From the NCBI RefSeq assembly GCF_003667565.1, contig NZ_RCUX01000010.1:1-64000 (forward strand): a DNA stretch of 64,000 nucleotides. Direction: 5' to 3'. This document shows, piece by piece, positions 33,840-43,118 of this stretch. This DNA is from Mycetocola tolaasinivorans. GTDB taxonomy: Bacteria > Actinomycetota > Actinomycetes > Actinomycetales > Microbacteriaceae. The first letter of the stretch is position 1, and every line of letters starts with the position of its first letter. The translations under genes were made by a program, and so were the position numbers. The notes below the pieces were generated by a model. The model saw only the letters and a program-made list of their open reading frames with translations, made no database searches and was not told where the DNA came from.

Positions 33840-34814
33840 CTAGCGGTACTCGTGGCCGATGGTGCGTTCGATGTCTGCCCGGTGTTCCGGGAAGAGCGTG
33901 CCGAGCAGAAGCTCGAAGAATCCGCGGGTGTCCACGGCGTCGGTGGCGACCAGCGCGTTGGCGGTGCGGTCGGTATAGCGGGCGGTGCGGGCCACGACCG
34001 AGCGGCCCTCGCAGATGCCCGCGGTCTCGATCTCCACGTGCGCGGCCACGGTGGGAACCAGCGCGGGATCGATCAGCTGGGCGACGGCGAGCACATCGCA
34101 GAGCTCGGAACCCACCTCGTGGTAGCGGTTCCAGTAGTGGTCGGTGTACTGCCGGGTGGATCCGTGGATGAACCTCGCGGTCGGGGTACCGATCTGACGC
34201 ACCAGCTCGCGCACGCCCGGGGTCATGAAGGCGTGGCGGGTCGCATCGAGACCCACCATTACCGGGGTATCAAAGCCCGCGGCGAAGACCTCGGACGCGG
34301 CCTCGGGATCGTGCCAGAAGTTGAACTCGGCCGACGGGGTGATGTTTCCGGTACCCTCGGCACCACCCATCAGCACTAGCCGCGCGACGCGGCCGGGGAA
34401 GCCCGGATCACGGCGAACCGCCTCGGCAATGTTGGTGAGGGGGCCGATCGCGAGAACGGTGATCTCGCCGGGCTGCTCGCGGGTGATGCGCAGCAGAAAG
34501 TCCACCGCGCTCTCGGTCTCGGCGGTGCGGCTGGCGGGGAACACCGGGCGGAACCCACCGAGGCCGTCGTCCCCGTGGGCGGCGGATGCGCGGGGTCGTT
34601 CCCGGCCGAGCGAGCGATCCGCGCCGCGATAGACGGGCACGTCCTTCGCGCCGGCCAGCTCGAGCAGTGCGAGGGCGTTGGGGGTGACCACGTCGATGCC
34701 GACATTGCCACCGACGGTGGTGAGGGCGATCAGGTCCAGCTTCGGCGAGGCCGTGGCCAACAGGATCGCGATCGCGTCGTCGATCCCGGGATCGGTGTCG
34801 ATGACCAGTTTCAT
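33840..34814 (-). CDS. Inosine-uridine-type nucleoside hydrolase
   Basis: A 324-residue hydrolase that splits ribonucleosides into base and ribose. The calcium-binding aspartate cluster DTDPGIDDA is at the N-terminus, with supporting family segments TVGGNVG, VLAIGPLTNIAEA, MGGA and AEFNFWHDPEAA. Its ATG overlaps the lacI stop (ATGA). Together with the ECF transporter it forms a nucleoside uptake and cleavage pathway. Whether it prefers purines, pyrimidines or a modified nucleoside cannot be read here. Confidence 0.93.
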   Translation of the reverse strand: MKLVIDTDPGIDDAIAILLATASPKLDLIALTTVGGNVGIDVVTPNALALLELAGAKDVPVYRGADRSLGRERPRASAAHGDDGLGGFRPVFPASRTAETESAVDFLLRITREQPGEITVLAIGPLTNIAEAVRRDPGFPGRVARLVLMGGAEGTGNITPSAEFNFWHDPEAASEVFAAGFDTPVMVGLDATRHAFMTPGVRELVRQIGTPTARFIHGSTRQYTDHYWNRYHEVGSELCDVLAVAQLIDPALVPTVAAHVEIETAGICEGRSVVARTARYTDRTANALVATDAVDTRGFFELLLGTLFPEHRADIERTIGHEYR

Positions 34815-35851
34815 GATGCTCCTTGGGGAAGGGGGATGAGGGGGTGGTGGGGGTCCAGAGTGGATTCACGCACCACGAGAATGCCGGGGATCAGGGTGGG
34901 CGCACGGGCGAGTGCCCGCGGTATTGCGGTGCCTACGGTGATGCCGTGTAGTACGCGTTCAACGCTGCGTACGGCGAGTTCCGCGATGGGCTGCCGATAG
35001 GTGGTGAGTGCGGGCCAGACGTATCCGGCCAGACCGATGTCATCAAAGCCGGCCACCGCGACGGGCCCGGCCGCGCGCTGCTGGCGCAGCGCGGAGAGGC
35101 AGCCGATCGCGGTCATGTCATTGGCGGCGAAGATCGCCGTGGGCGGGTTTTCGCGCGCCATCAGGATGCGGGTGGCGGCGAACCCCGACCGTTCGGAGAA
35201 CGCCCCGGGCACGATCAGGGTGGGGTCCACGGGAATGCCGGCGGAGCGGAGAGCGCGCTCGTATCCGCCGCGGCGGGCGGCACCCACCTCCGTGCCGATC
35301 GGGCCGGAGATGTGGCCGATGCGGTGGTGCCCGAGAGCGAGCAGGTGCTCGGTGATGGACCGTGCTCCCTCGGCGTTGTCCACCTGGAACACATCGGTGG
35401 CGATGCCTCGTGGTGCCCGGTCGATCGAGACGAGTGGAACCGGAACGGGCAGCTCACGCTTGGGGGCCTCGGGGTCGGTATCGGTACCGACCAGGATGAT
35501 GCCGTCCACCGATCCCTGGCCGGCCATGCTGAGCACGTGCTGCTCGGCGTTCTCGGTGACGGCGAGGGAGATCCCGAAGCCGACGCGTTCGGCGGCGCGG
35601 GTGGTGTGGTCGATCAGTTCGGGGAAGAAGGGGTTGCGCAGTGACGGCAGGATCAACCCGAGTACGCCGGTGCGCCGCGAACGTAGGCTGCGGGCGGCGA
35701 AGGACGGGGTGTATCCGAGGCGCTTGGCCGAGGCGAGCACGCGTGCCCGGGTTTCGGCCGTGACCGTGGGGTGGTCGTTGAGTGCGCGGGAAACGGTCGC
35801 GGTTGAGACCCCGGCATCGGCGGCAACGTGGTGCACGGATACCTTTTTCAC
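34811..35851 (-). CDS. LacI-family regulator of the nucleoside operon
   Basis: A 346-residue repressor with helix-turn-helix VSVHHVAADAGVSTATVSRALND and hinge FAARSLRSRRTG, then a sugar-binding-protein-like core (LPSLRNPFFPELIDHTTR, FAANDMTAIGCLSALRQ, VAGFDDIGLAGYVWPALTT). The start is GTG with GGAGGTGATC four bases upstream. It is the first gene of the operon and a GTAATCGTTTAC operator lies just upstream, so it represses itself and all downstream genes. The ligand is probably a nucleoside or ribose. Confidence 0.92.
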   Translation of the reverse strand: MKKVSVHHVAADAGVSTATVSRALNDHPTVTAETRARVLASAKRLGYTPSFAARSLRSRRTGVLGLILPSLRNPFFPELIDHTTRAAERVGFGISLAVTENAEQHVLSMAGQGSVDGIILVGTDTDPEAPKRELPVPVPLVSIDRAPRGIATDVFQVDNAEGARSITEHLLALGHHRIGHISGPIGTEVGAARRGGYERALRSAGIPVDPTLIVPGAFSERSGFAATRILMARENPPTAIFAANDMTAIGCLSALRQQRAAGPVAVAGFDDIGLAGYVWPALTTYRQPIAELAVRSVERVLHGITVGTAIPRALARAPTLIPGILVVRESTLDPHHPLIPLPQGAS

Positions 35852-35865
35852 GCGATCACCTCCAT

Positions 35866-35877
35866 GTAATCGTTTAC
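35866..35877. promoter_or_regulatory. LacI-type operator GTAATCGTTTAC
   Basis: A near-palindrome centred on CG, 15 bases upstream of the lacI start. Its half-sites differ from those of the other LacI regulator in the window (GGAAT), which suits separate regulons. Confidence 0.65.
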
Positions 35878-36015
35878 GAAGCGCAGTGGTAACTCTATGA
35901 ATCGCTTTGACCGATGTCTAGGCCCTCAAGTATCGGAAATATCGATGCCAGATATGGGCTTTCTCGAACCCCGATCGGGCACGCTATCGGGGCTCAGGCG
36001 GGTCGGTTCCGCGCG

Positions 36016-36945
36016 CTAGGTCAGCGGTGGCCGGTGCATTTCGCGGGCGGTTTCGCGGCACTGATCGATGAATGCCTGTGCTCGTCGAGAGAGCCGTGCC
36101 CCCATCAGGTGGGCGGCAATCACATCGAGTCGTTCGGCGTTGCCTCGAAGCGGGCGGGTGACAAAACCGAGACCCTCATAGCTCGTGCTGATGCTCGTGC
36201 GCTGGTTCAGGATCGAGTAACCCAGGCCGCGCGACACGAGCGCCCGCACCATTTCGAAGCTGGTGGTTCGGAAGCGAATGTTCGGTTCCACCTCGGCCTG
36301 CCGGAACAGCGTCAGGAAGTACTCCCCGCCGGGTGGGAGGTTAAACAGGATCATCGGTTCGTCCGCGAGGTCGGCGAGGGAGAGCGACTCGGCCGCGGTG
36401 AGCGGATGCCCCTCGGGGAGGATCACATAGGGCAGGGTCTCGAGTACCGTCTGCGTGGTGAGGCCGGCGGCGATACGCTGCTGCCCGATGCCGTCCCCGT
36501 AGTCGTAGAGGATCGCCATGTCCAGGATCCCGCGGCGCAGTTGCTCCTCGAGCTCGTTTTGAGAGCCCTCCACGAAGTTCAGCTCGACCTCGGGATGCCG
36601 GCGCACAAACTCGGTGATGGCCCCCGGCAGCAGAATGGGGGTGAAGCAGCCGATGGTGAGGGTGCCGGTGAGCTCCTCGGTGTTCTCCCGTGCGCGGTTC
36701 TGCAGATCCTCCACCCCGGAGAGGAGGCGCCGGGCATCAACGAGGATTTCCTGGCCGGAGTTTGTGAGGGAGATTCCACGCGGGTGCCGCAGGAAGATCT
36801 GCACCCCGAGGGTGTTTTCCAGCGAGCTGAGCGCGCCGGACAGTGCCGACTGGGACAGGAAGAGTCGCTGCGCTGCGGCGGTCACGCTCCCGGCCTCCGC
36901 GGTGGCCACGAGGTATTCGAGTTGGCGCAGGCTTATTTCTGACAT
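36016..36945 (-). CDS. LysR-family transcriptional regulator
   Basis: A 309-residue regulator starting at ATG 36945 (MSEISLRQLEYLVAT) with GGAGAG upstream. The helix-turn-helix SVTAAAQRLFLSQSALSGALSSLE is classical, and the effector domain follows from about residue 90 (GTLTIGCFTPILLPGAITEF, GLGYSILNQ). The ligand-pocket wording resembles the OxyR/CynR-like aromatic or oxidative group only loosely. There is no divergent target gene: the upstream neighbour is a convergently oriented NADP-binding protein gene separated by a terminator. Confidence 0.9.
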   Translation of the reverse strand: MSEISLRQLEYLVATAEAGSVTAAAQRLFLSQSALSGALSSLENTLGVQIFLRHPRGISLTNSGQEILVDARRLLSGVEDLQNRARENTEELTGTLTIGCFTPILLPGAITEFVRRHPEVELNFVEGSQNELEEQLRRGILDMAILYDYGDGIGQQRIAAGLTTQTVLETLPYVILPEGHPLTAAESLSLADLADEPMILFNLPPGGEYFLTLFRQAEVEPNIRFRTTSFEMVRALVSRGLGYSILNQRTSISTSYEGLGFVTRPLRGNAERLDVIAAHLMGARLSRRAQAFIDQCRETAREMHRPPLT

Positions 36946-37039
36946 GGTGCTCTCCGATGAACAGTGTCGAGTGCGCCTACCGTATCGAGTCGGGAGCATC
37001 CGCGCGAATTAAGTCGGATATTCTTCGTTTGCCCCGGAC

Positions 37040-37078
37040 AAAACCGGCGTATACCCCTCGGGGCATACGCCGATTTTT
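37040..37078 (-). terminator. Terminator resembling the one at 30564
   Basis: Arms 37044-37057 and 37060-37072 pair with one mismatch; the flanks AAAACC and ATTTTT give T-runs on both strands. It shares AAAACCGGCGTATACCCC with the terminator at 30564-30601. It ends the F420-reductase-like gene. Confidence 0.8.
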
Positions 37079-37093
37079 GTGTGGGTGGAGTGC

Positions 37094-37798
37094 CTAGACG
37101 GTGCGTGCGCCCACGTCGGCGCGCGTGGCTCCCGCGAGAGCCTCGCGCAGCACGGCCACCGAGGCCGGGCGGGCATCCTGGCCGCCGGGGTCGGTCGAGG
37201 CGGCATCGAGATACGGCACACCGTAGAGCTCGGTGTCGTTTTCGAAGCGCCAGGTTTCGGCGAGCGAATCGACCGGAACGGTGTCCCAGCCCAGGGTGTC
37301 GAGCAGCGCGGCGGCTCGGGTGAGTGCCTCGGCATCGTCTGAACCGAGGATGAGCGCCGAACGGTCCGGCGCACCCGCCGGCCGCGCAAGCTGGGGCAGA
37401 TGGCGAGCGGCAATGTTGTTGAAGCCCTTCACGTAGCGCGCACCGACGAAGTGGGCGGACAGCAGCTCGGCCACGGTAAGGTCATTCGAATCGAGCTCGG
37501 GAATGCGGCCGTCCCGCGAGGGGTAGTAATTGCTGGTGTCGATCACGACCCTTCCGGCCAGCAGGTCGGCCGGAAAGTCTCGGGCCGCAAACAGCGGGAT
37601 CGTGAGCACCACGATGTCCTGGGCCGCGGCCTCCGAGACGGTGCCCGCGCTCACGCGGTCGCCGAGCTCGGCAACCTTCTCGGTGAGGGACTCCGGCCCG
37701 CGGGAGTTCGCGAGAACCGTGTGTACGCCCGCGCGCTGCGCGAGGGTCGCGACCGCGGTGCCAATGTGTCCGCTGCCAATGATGCCGAGTGTGGTCAT
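37094..37798 (-). CDS. NADPH-dependent F420 reductase-like / NADP-binding protein
   Basis: A 234-residue Rossmann protein with the dinucleotide loop GIIGSGHIGTAVA and a following NSRGPESL basic patch that selects NADP. The IDTSNYYPSRDG and FVGARYVKGFNNIAARHL segments match the Fno/F420-dependent NADP reductase and ferric-reductase-like (STEAP) superfamily. No F420 biosynthesis gene is nearby, so the electron carrier is uncertain. A redox role linked to the neighbouring iron genes is possible. Confidence 0.82.
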   Translation of the reverse strand: MTTLGIIGSGHIGTAVATLAQRAGVHTVLANSRGPESLTEKVAELGDRVSAGTVSEAAAQDIVVLTIPLFAARDFPADLLAGRVVIDTSNYYPSRDGRIPELDSNDLTVAELLSAHFVGARYVKGFNNIAARHLPQLARPAGAPDRSALILGSDDAEALTRAAALLDTLGWDTVPVDSLAETWRFENDTELYGVPYLDAASTDPGGQDARPASVAVLREALAGATRADVGARTV

Positions 37799-37907
37799 GA
37801 TGATCCTTCCGACGTGCGCCTCAGCGCGAAACCCGGTCGCTCGCGCGGAGCCGGCTTAGCGGGGGTAACCAGAATCCTGCCGGAATGATTCCACGGGTGT
37901 CCGGAGA

Positions 37908-39194
37908 TTACCCCGCGCTGTCGTCCCGAGCCGCGTACGGGTCGACCGCCCGCCCAAGCGCCTCCTCCAGCGCCGTGAATAGTCCGTGCGACCACCAGGC
38001 AAAGTCGTGACCGCCGCGTACCTCGCGGTAGCTCACCGGGTATCCGGCCGCGCGGGCGCGGTCGCGCAGGCGTCGGCCCTGCGGGACCAGGATGCCCTCC
38101 TCCGAACCCAGCTGCATGATCAGAGCGCCGGTCTGGGGCCCGGGCGTCCGGATCGACAGGCGCTCGCTGACGTCTCCGGGTTCCTCGGCGTGAGGGCTCG
38201 GCTCGGTATCCGCGCGGAAGTGGAACGAACCGGACTGCACAATCCCGGTGTGCGCAATATCCGGGTGCTCGAGGACCAGCGCGCCCGCCGCGAGTCCCCC
38301 GTAGCTCTGCCCCGCCACCAGCGTGTTGGCCGGTGCGGGCAGCCCGCCCAGTTCCACGCTCAGCGCGGGCAATACCTCGCGGCGCAGGATCTCGGCGATG
38401 CGTGCGGGGTGGGGGAGATCCCGCGAGCGGTCCTCCGGGGAGATCGCCGAGATCATCGCGACCGCGAGCCCGGCCGCGGCGAAGCGGTCCAGCGCGGTGT
38501 GCAGGCCCAGGGCATCCCAGCGGTCGCCGTCAAAGAGCAGCAGCAATCGGGTAACCGGCTCTGGGGGTGTGTAGAGATAGACGGTGCGTTCGGGCGAGAG
38601 TACGGAGCGTGTGCGCAGCGTTCGATAGGTGCCCTCCGGCCGAGTCGACGCGGCCATGCCCGCCGACCAGACGGGGTGCGCGGCAAAGCCCGGCATCACG
38701 AGCATCGAGGAGGTCTCCCCGAGCGGATGCGGCAGGGTGCGCGGGTTCCGCGGATCCGGGCGACCGAGCTCATGGATCCGCAGCCACCCGGGGCGCTCCC
38801 GGCCGGCATCGCGCGGAATGTGGGCATCCGGTACAAACCGGTAACCGGCCAGGAGATCCTCGGGAATGAGATAGCTGATGTGCCGAATGGTGGTGCCCGG
38901 GATGCGTGCGAGCAGCGCCGGGGTGATATCCTCGCGGTGCGCATCGGTCAGCGAGTTGATGTGCACCATCACCTCGGGCTCATCGCCGCGCCACAGGAAG
39001 GTGACCTCACGCAGGGCCACACCGGCGATGTGCCGAGCCTCGCCGAGTACCGGCGACTCGGGCAGCGCGGCCCAGAAGGTCTCCTCGCTCTCGCCCGCGG
39101 CCAGGCGGTCCAGCCAGGCGGCAAACCAGGCCGGGTCGGCTGGGAGCGGGGCACCGGTCACGGCGGTCGGGGTGGGCGAAAGCTCGTTATCCAC
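37908..39194 (-). CDS. Enterochelin esterase (Fes)-like ferric siderophore hydrolase
   Basis: A 428-residue esterase. The N-terminal domain carries the Fes-type beta-sandwich (VTFLWRGDEPEVMVHINSL), and the C-terminal alpha/beta hydrolase has the nucleophile elbow GQSYGGLAAG and the catalytic histidine in VRGGHDFAWW. It would cut an imported ferric triscatecholate ester to release iron. It overlaps the ATPase gene by 8 bases and is the last gene of the siderophore operon. This points to a catecholate-type ligand. Confidence 0.88.
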   Translation of the reverse strand: MDNELSPTPTAVTGAPLPADPAWFAAWLDRLAAGESEETFWAALPESPVLGEARHIAGVALREVTFLWRGDEPEVMVHINSLTDAHREDITPALLARIPGTTIRHISYLIPEDLLAGYRFVPDAHIPRDAGRERPGWLRIHELGRPDPRNPRTLPHPLGETSSMLVMPGFAAHPVWSAGMAASTRPEGTYRTLRTRSVLSPERTVYLYTPPEPVTRLLLLFDGDRWDALGLHTALDRFAAAGLAVAMISAISPEDRSRDLPHPARIAEILRREVLPALSVELGGLPAPANTLVAGQSYGGLAAGALVLEHPDIAHTGIVQSGSFHFRADTEPSPHAEEPGDVSERLSIRTPGPQTGALIMQLGSEEGILVPQGRRLRDRARAAGYPVSYREVRGGHDFAWWSHGLFTALEEALGRAVDPYAARDDSAG

Positions 39195-39987
39195 GGGTGT
39201 GGGTCTCCTCTTCAGTGGGCACGATCAGCGGGCGTCCGGTCACCGGGTCGGGAATTACCAGGGCGTCCACGCTAAACACGGTGCGGACGATGTCCGAGGT
39301 CACGACCTCCTCGGGGGTTCCGGTCGCGATCACTCGCCCCTCGTTGAGCGCGATCACGTGGTCGGCGTAGCGCGCGGCCTGGTTGAGATCGTGCAGCACC
39401 GCCACCAGCGTCTTACCCTCGTTCTGCACGAGCGAGCGGCACAGGCGCAGGGTGTCGAGCTGGTGGGAGAGATCGAGGTAGGTGGTGGGCTCATCCAGCA
39501 GTACCAGTGGGGTCTGCTGGGCGAGCACCATCGCGAGCCAGACGCGCTGGCGCTGGCCGCCGGAGAGCTCATCCACGTTGCGCTCGGCGAGGTGGGTGAC
39601 CCCGGTCGCGGCCATCGCATAGCGGGTGGCCTCGCGGTCATCCTCGCTCCAGCGGCGCAGTAGCCCCTGATGGGCAAAGCGGCCGCGGGAGATCAGGTCG
39701 AGCACGGAGATGCCGTGCGGCGCCACCGAACCCTGCGGGAGCAGGCCCAGCCGTCGGGCGACCACCCGGGTGTCCAGCGAGTGAATGTCGGCACCATCGA
39801 GCAGCACGCTGCCCGCTCGCGGTTTGGTGAGCCGGGAGAGCGCGCTCAGCAGGGTGGACTTCCCGCAGGCGTTGGGGCCGATGATCACGGTGAACTTCCC
39901 CGCGGGGATCTCCACACTGAGGTTGTGAGCGACCACCGTGGTGTCGTAGCCGAGGGTGACGTCGCGGGCGTGCAGGGGTGAGGTCAT
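39187..39987 (-). CDS. Ferric siderophore ABC transporter ATPase (FepC-like)
   Basis: A 266-residue ATPase with Walker A GPNACGKST, Q-loop LLPQGSVAPHGISVLDLISRGR, signature LSGGQRQRVWLA, Walker B LVLLDEPTTYLDLSHQ and VLHDLNQAARYAD. These wordings are characteristic of the FepC/FhuC group. The ATG at 39987 overlaps the upstream permease stop. It is the only siderophore ATPase in the window and may also serve the ATPase-less locus at 2478-5751. Confidence 0.94.
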   Translation of the reverse strand: MTSPLHARDVTLGYDTTVVAHNLSVEIPAGKFTVIIGPNACGKSTLLSALSRLTKPRAGSVLLDGADIHSLDTRVVARRLGLLPQGSVAPHGISVLDLISRGRFAHQGLLRRWSEDDREATRYAMAATGVTHLAERNVDELSGGQRQRVWLAMVLAQQTPLVLLDEPTTYLDLSHQLDTLRLCRSLVQNEGKTLVAVLHDLNQAARYADHVIALNEGRVIATGTPEEVVTSDIVRTVFSVDALVIPDPVTGRPLIVPTEEETHTRG

Positions 39988-41036
39988 GGTGTCTTCCGGA
40001 TGAGGAGCCAAAGCAGGTAAAAGCCGCCGAGCACGCCGGTCATCAGACCGACCGGAAGCTTGGCGGAGATCGGCAGGACCTGGCCGAGCAGGTCGGCGGC
40101 GAGCAGCAGCGCCGCACCGAGGCAGGCAGAGGCGGCGAGCGGCACGTGAGACACGCGCACCAGGCGGCGGGCGAGGTGCGGAGCGGCGAGGGCCACGAAC
40201 CCGATCGGGCCGGTGGCCGCGGTCGCGAGACCGACGAGGGCCACACCGGCCCCCATCGTGAGCAGGCGCACCCGCTCGGTTTTCACACCGAGCTGGCGGG
40301 CAAGTCCCTCGTCGAATTCGAGCGCGTTGAGGTGCCGCGCACCGAGGATGAGCGCGGGCAGCAGCAGGGCGAGCGCTATCGCCACGGTTGCGACGTTGTC
40401 CCAGCCCCGCAGGTTGAGCGTGCCGGTGAGCCACATCTGCGCGCCGATCGCGATGTCGAGGTGACCGCGGGTCAGCAGGATCACGGTCACCGCCTGGAGC
40501 AGCGCCCCGACCCCGATACCCACCAGGATCAGCCGCTGACCATCGGTCTCCCCGTTTTTCCGGGCGAGCACGTACACGGCGGTCGCGGTGACCAGGCCCC
40601 CGGCGATTGAGGCAAACCCCACGGCTACCGCGCCCGCTCCGGCGAGCATGATGGCTGCCACGGCACCGGTCGCGGCACCCGAGGTGAACCCGATCAGGTC
40701 GGGGGAGCCCAGCGCGTTTCTCGAGAGCGACTGGAACACCGCACCCGAGATTGCCAGGCAAGCCCCGGTGAACAGGCCGGTGAGTGCTCGCGGTAGACGG
40801 ATCTCCCAGACGATCGCGGCCGCCGCGGGATCCCCCTGCCCGGCAAGGATGCTGAGTAGCTCGCCCGGGGAGAGCTCGAGCCGCCCCTGGCTGAGCGAGG
40901 CAAACCCGACCGCGAGCGCGATCCCAATCAGGATTACGCAGCAGATGATCGTGCGCGGATGCCAGCGCACACTGATCCGCCCGCGGTTCAGGCTCAGCGC
41001 CCGGAACCCCGGGGCGAGGGTGTCGTGTGGGGTCAC
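39984..41036 (-). CDS. FecCD-family siderophore permease
   Basis: A 350-residue permease with about ten helices. Landmarks are IRLPRALTGLFTGACLAISG, SLSRNALGSPDLIGF and GPIGFVALAAPHLARR. The start is GTG, overlapping the stop of the preceding permease (GTGA). It pairs with that permease as a FepG-like half. Confidence 0.93.
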   Translation of the reverse strand: MTPHDTLAPGFRALSLNRGRISVRWHPRTIICCVILIGIALAVGFASLSQGRLELSPGELLSILAGQGDPAAAAIVWEIRLPRALTGLFTGACLAISGAVFQSLSRNALGSPDLIGFTSGAATGAVAAIMLAGAGAVAVGFASIAGGLVTATAVYVLARKNGETDGQRLILVGIGVGALLQAVTVILLTRGHLDIAIGAQMWLTGTLNLRGWDNVATVAIALALLLPALILGARHLNALEFDEGLARQLGVKTERVRLLTMGAGVALVGLATAATGPIGFVALAAPHLARRLVRVSHVPLAASACLGAALLLAADLLGQVLPISAKLPVGLMTGVLGGFYLLWLLIRKTP

Positions 41037-42043
41037 AGCTGCACCAGCTTTCGGCGTCGCACGATAAGGATGAACACGGGGGCTCCGATCAGGGCCATCA
41101 CGATGGCGGCCTGCAGCTCGCTCGGCCAGAGGATGAGGCGGCCAAGAATATCCGCGGCCAGCAGAAGATCGGCGGAGAGAATCATCGCGGTGGGGAGGAG
41201 CCAGCGGTGATCCGGCCCCACCAGGGTGCGCGCCAGCATGGGGGCGGCGAGGCCGACAAACGAGATCGGCCCGGCCGCGGCGGTCGCGCCACCGGCCAGC
41301 AGCACGATGCAGGTGCCGGTGAGTAGGGTGATCCGCATGGGCGAGGCTCCCACCGCACGGCTGAGGTCCTGCCCGAGGGCGGCCGCGTTGAGCGAGCGTC
41401 CGAGCAGCAGGGCGAGGATCAGGCCCGCGATGATCGCGAGTGCGGGGGCGAGAATTGCGTCCCAGGGCCGGCCCTGCAGCGAACCGGCGTCCCAGGCGCG
41501 GAACGAGGTGAACGCGGTGGGTACATTGAGCAGCAGCGCGGAGGTGTAGGCCCCGAGAATGGCCGCGCTCGCGGCCCCGGCGAGCACCAGGCGTACCGGG
41601 TTGCTCGGGGTGCGCAGCGCGCCACCCAGGGTGAACACCAGCACGGCGGCGGCCGCGGCCCCCGCGAACGCGAGCAGGATGCCGCCGAAGGAGGACAGCG
41701 CGGGGAAAAACACCAGCCCGGTCACAACCCCGGCGGCGGCCCCCGAGTTGATCCCCAACAGACCGGGCTCCGCGAGCGGGTTGCGGGTGAGCGCCTGCAT
41801 TGCGGCCCCGGCCACCCCGAGGGCGCAGCCGGCGAGGATCCCGATGACCGTCCGCGGAAAGCGCAGGTGCGCGAGAATTACGTGGTCGTTATCGGTGCGG
41901 TCATACGCGGTGGCCGCCCGAAACAGCGTGCCAAACGGGATCACGTGGGAACCGATGGCGAAGCTGAGGATCACCAGAATGATCAGCAGTACTCCGCCAC
42001 CGGTGAGAACCCAGGTGAGGTTTCGTTTACGCTCGGAGGGCAT
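41033..42043 (-). CDS. FecCD-family siderophore permease
   Basis: A 336-residue permease starting at ATG 42043 (MPSERKRNLTW). Motifs are LRFPRTVIGILAGCALGVAG, TRNPLAEPGLLGINSGAAAG and GPISFVGLAAPMLART. It overlaps the binding-protein gene by 17 bases upstream and the second permease gene downstream, so the whole operon is translationally linked. Confidence 0.93.
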   Translation of the reverse strand: MPSERKRNLTWVLTGGGVLLIILVILSFAIGSHVIPFGTLFRAATAYDRTDNDHVILAHLRFPRTVIGILAGCALGVAGAAMQALTRNPLAEPGLLGINSGAAAGVVTGLVFFPALSSFGGILLAFAGAAAAAVLVFTLGGALRTPSNPVRLVLAGAASAAILGAYTSALLLNVPTAFTSFRAWDAGSLQGRPWDAILAPALAIIAGLILALLLGRSLNAAALGQDLSRAVGASPMRITLLTGTCIVLLAGGATAAAGPISFVGLAAPMLARTLVGPDHRWLLPTAMILSADLLLAADILGRLILWPSELQAAIVMALIGAPVFILIVRRRKLVQL

Positions 42044-43055
42044 TGACCAGGGTGTTCGCGACTTCCAGCGCACTGTAGTAGTCGATCCGGAAGGAGTTCA
42101 GGCCGAGCGGAATCACGGTGCCGCCGTTCAGCGCGGGGATATTTGCAAACGGCGCGGCCGCGATCAGCTTCTCCTTCGTGGCGTCATCGGCGCTCACCAG
42201 CAGCACGGTGGGGGCCACGAGTGAGATCACCGAGTTTTCGGCGGAGACAAACTGGAAGTCCTTGCGGGCCGAGGCGTCGGGCTTATCGCCGGGGAACTCC
42301 GGGTTGGTCAGGGGTAGGCCCAGCTCGGTGAGCAGGGCGTTGTGCGGGCCGCTGGGCAGCGCGAACGCGGCATCCTCCTGGGCACCGTTGAACACGATGG
42401 CCTGAACGTCTCCGGCGGGCTTCACGATCTTGGCCTTCGCCTCGGCAATCTTCGCGGAGAAGTCGCTGATGGTCGACTCCACGTTCTTCTCCAGGCCGAG
42501 TGCCGGGCCGAGCTTGGTGGCGATGTCCTCCCAGCTCTGGGTGCTGTAGTTCAACGCGATGGTCGGTGCGATCTTGCTCAGCGCATCGTAGGCGTCCTTG
42601 GTGCTGTCGGCACCGGTGACGGAGATCACGATGAGGTCGGGCTTGGCCGCGGTGACCGCCTCGAGGTCGAGCTCCAGGTTGGGGTACAGCACCTCCACAC
42701 CGCGCTTATCGGCCACGGGGCCCCACTGATCAAAGAATCCGCTCTTGTCCAGGCCATTGCCGGGGGTACCGGCGGCGGTGGCGAATACCGGGGCATCGAT
42801 CGCGAGCAGCGTGCCGGTGAGGGTCAGCGAGGTCGACACCACCTTTTTGGGCTGGACCGGAATCGTCGTGTCACCCAGCTCGTGCGTGATGGTGCGCGGC
42901 CAGACACCGGAGTCGGTGCTGGAGGAGGCCGCGGGGGCCTCGGCGGTGGTGCCGCTCGCGGGGCCGCAGGCGGCCAGAGCTGCGGTGAGGCCGAGGGCGA
43001 GCGCGAGACTGCCGAGTGTTTTCAGCAGTCGCGGCGGGCGCACGGATGTGGTCAT
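42027..43055 (-). CDS. Ferric siderophore-binding lipoprotein (FepB-like)
   Basis: A 342-residue type III binding protein with a lipoprotein signal (lipobox LAAC, Cys30). The TIPVQPKKVVSTSLTLTGTLLA opening, LELDLEAVTAAKPDLIVIS and the C-terminal FRIDYYSALEVANTLVNAL are FepB-like. It delivers the ferric chelate to the two permeases encoded just downstream. Confidence 0.92.
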   Translation of the reverse strand: MTTSVRPPRLLKTLGSLALALGLTAALAACGPASGTTAEAPAASSSTDSGVWPRTITHELGDTTIPVQPKKVVSTSLTLTGTLLAIDAPVFATAAGTPGNGLDKSGFFDQWGPVADKRGVEVLYPNLELDLEAVTAAKPDLIVISVTGADSTKDAYDALSKIAPTIALNYSTQSWEDIATKLGPALGLEKNVESTISDFSAKIAEAKAKIVKPAGDVQAIVFNGAQEDAAFALPSGPHNALLTELGLPLTNPEFPGDKPDASARKDFQFVSAENSVISLVAPTVLLVSADDATKEKLIAAAPFANIPALNGGTVIPLGLNSFRIDYYSALEVANTLVNALRA

Positions 43056-43118
43056 GAGGGTGTCTCCATATCTGGGGAAGGGCGGCCGAAGCCGGGGAAA
43101 TCTGTGGGGCGCGGGACG

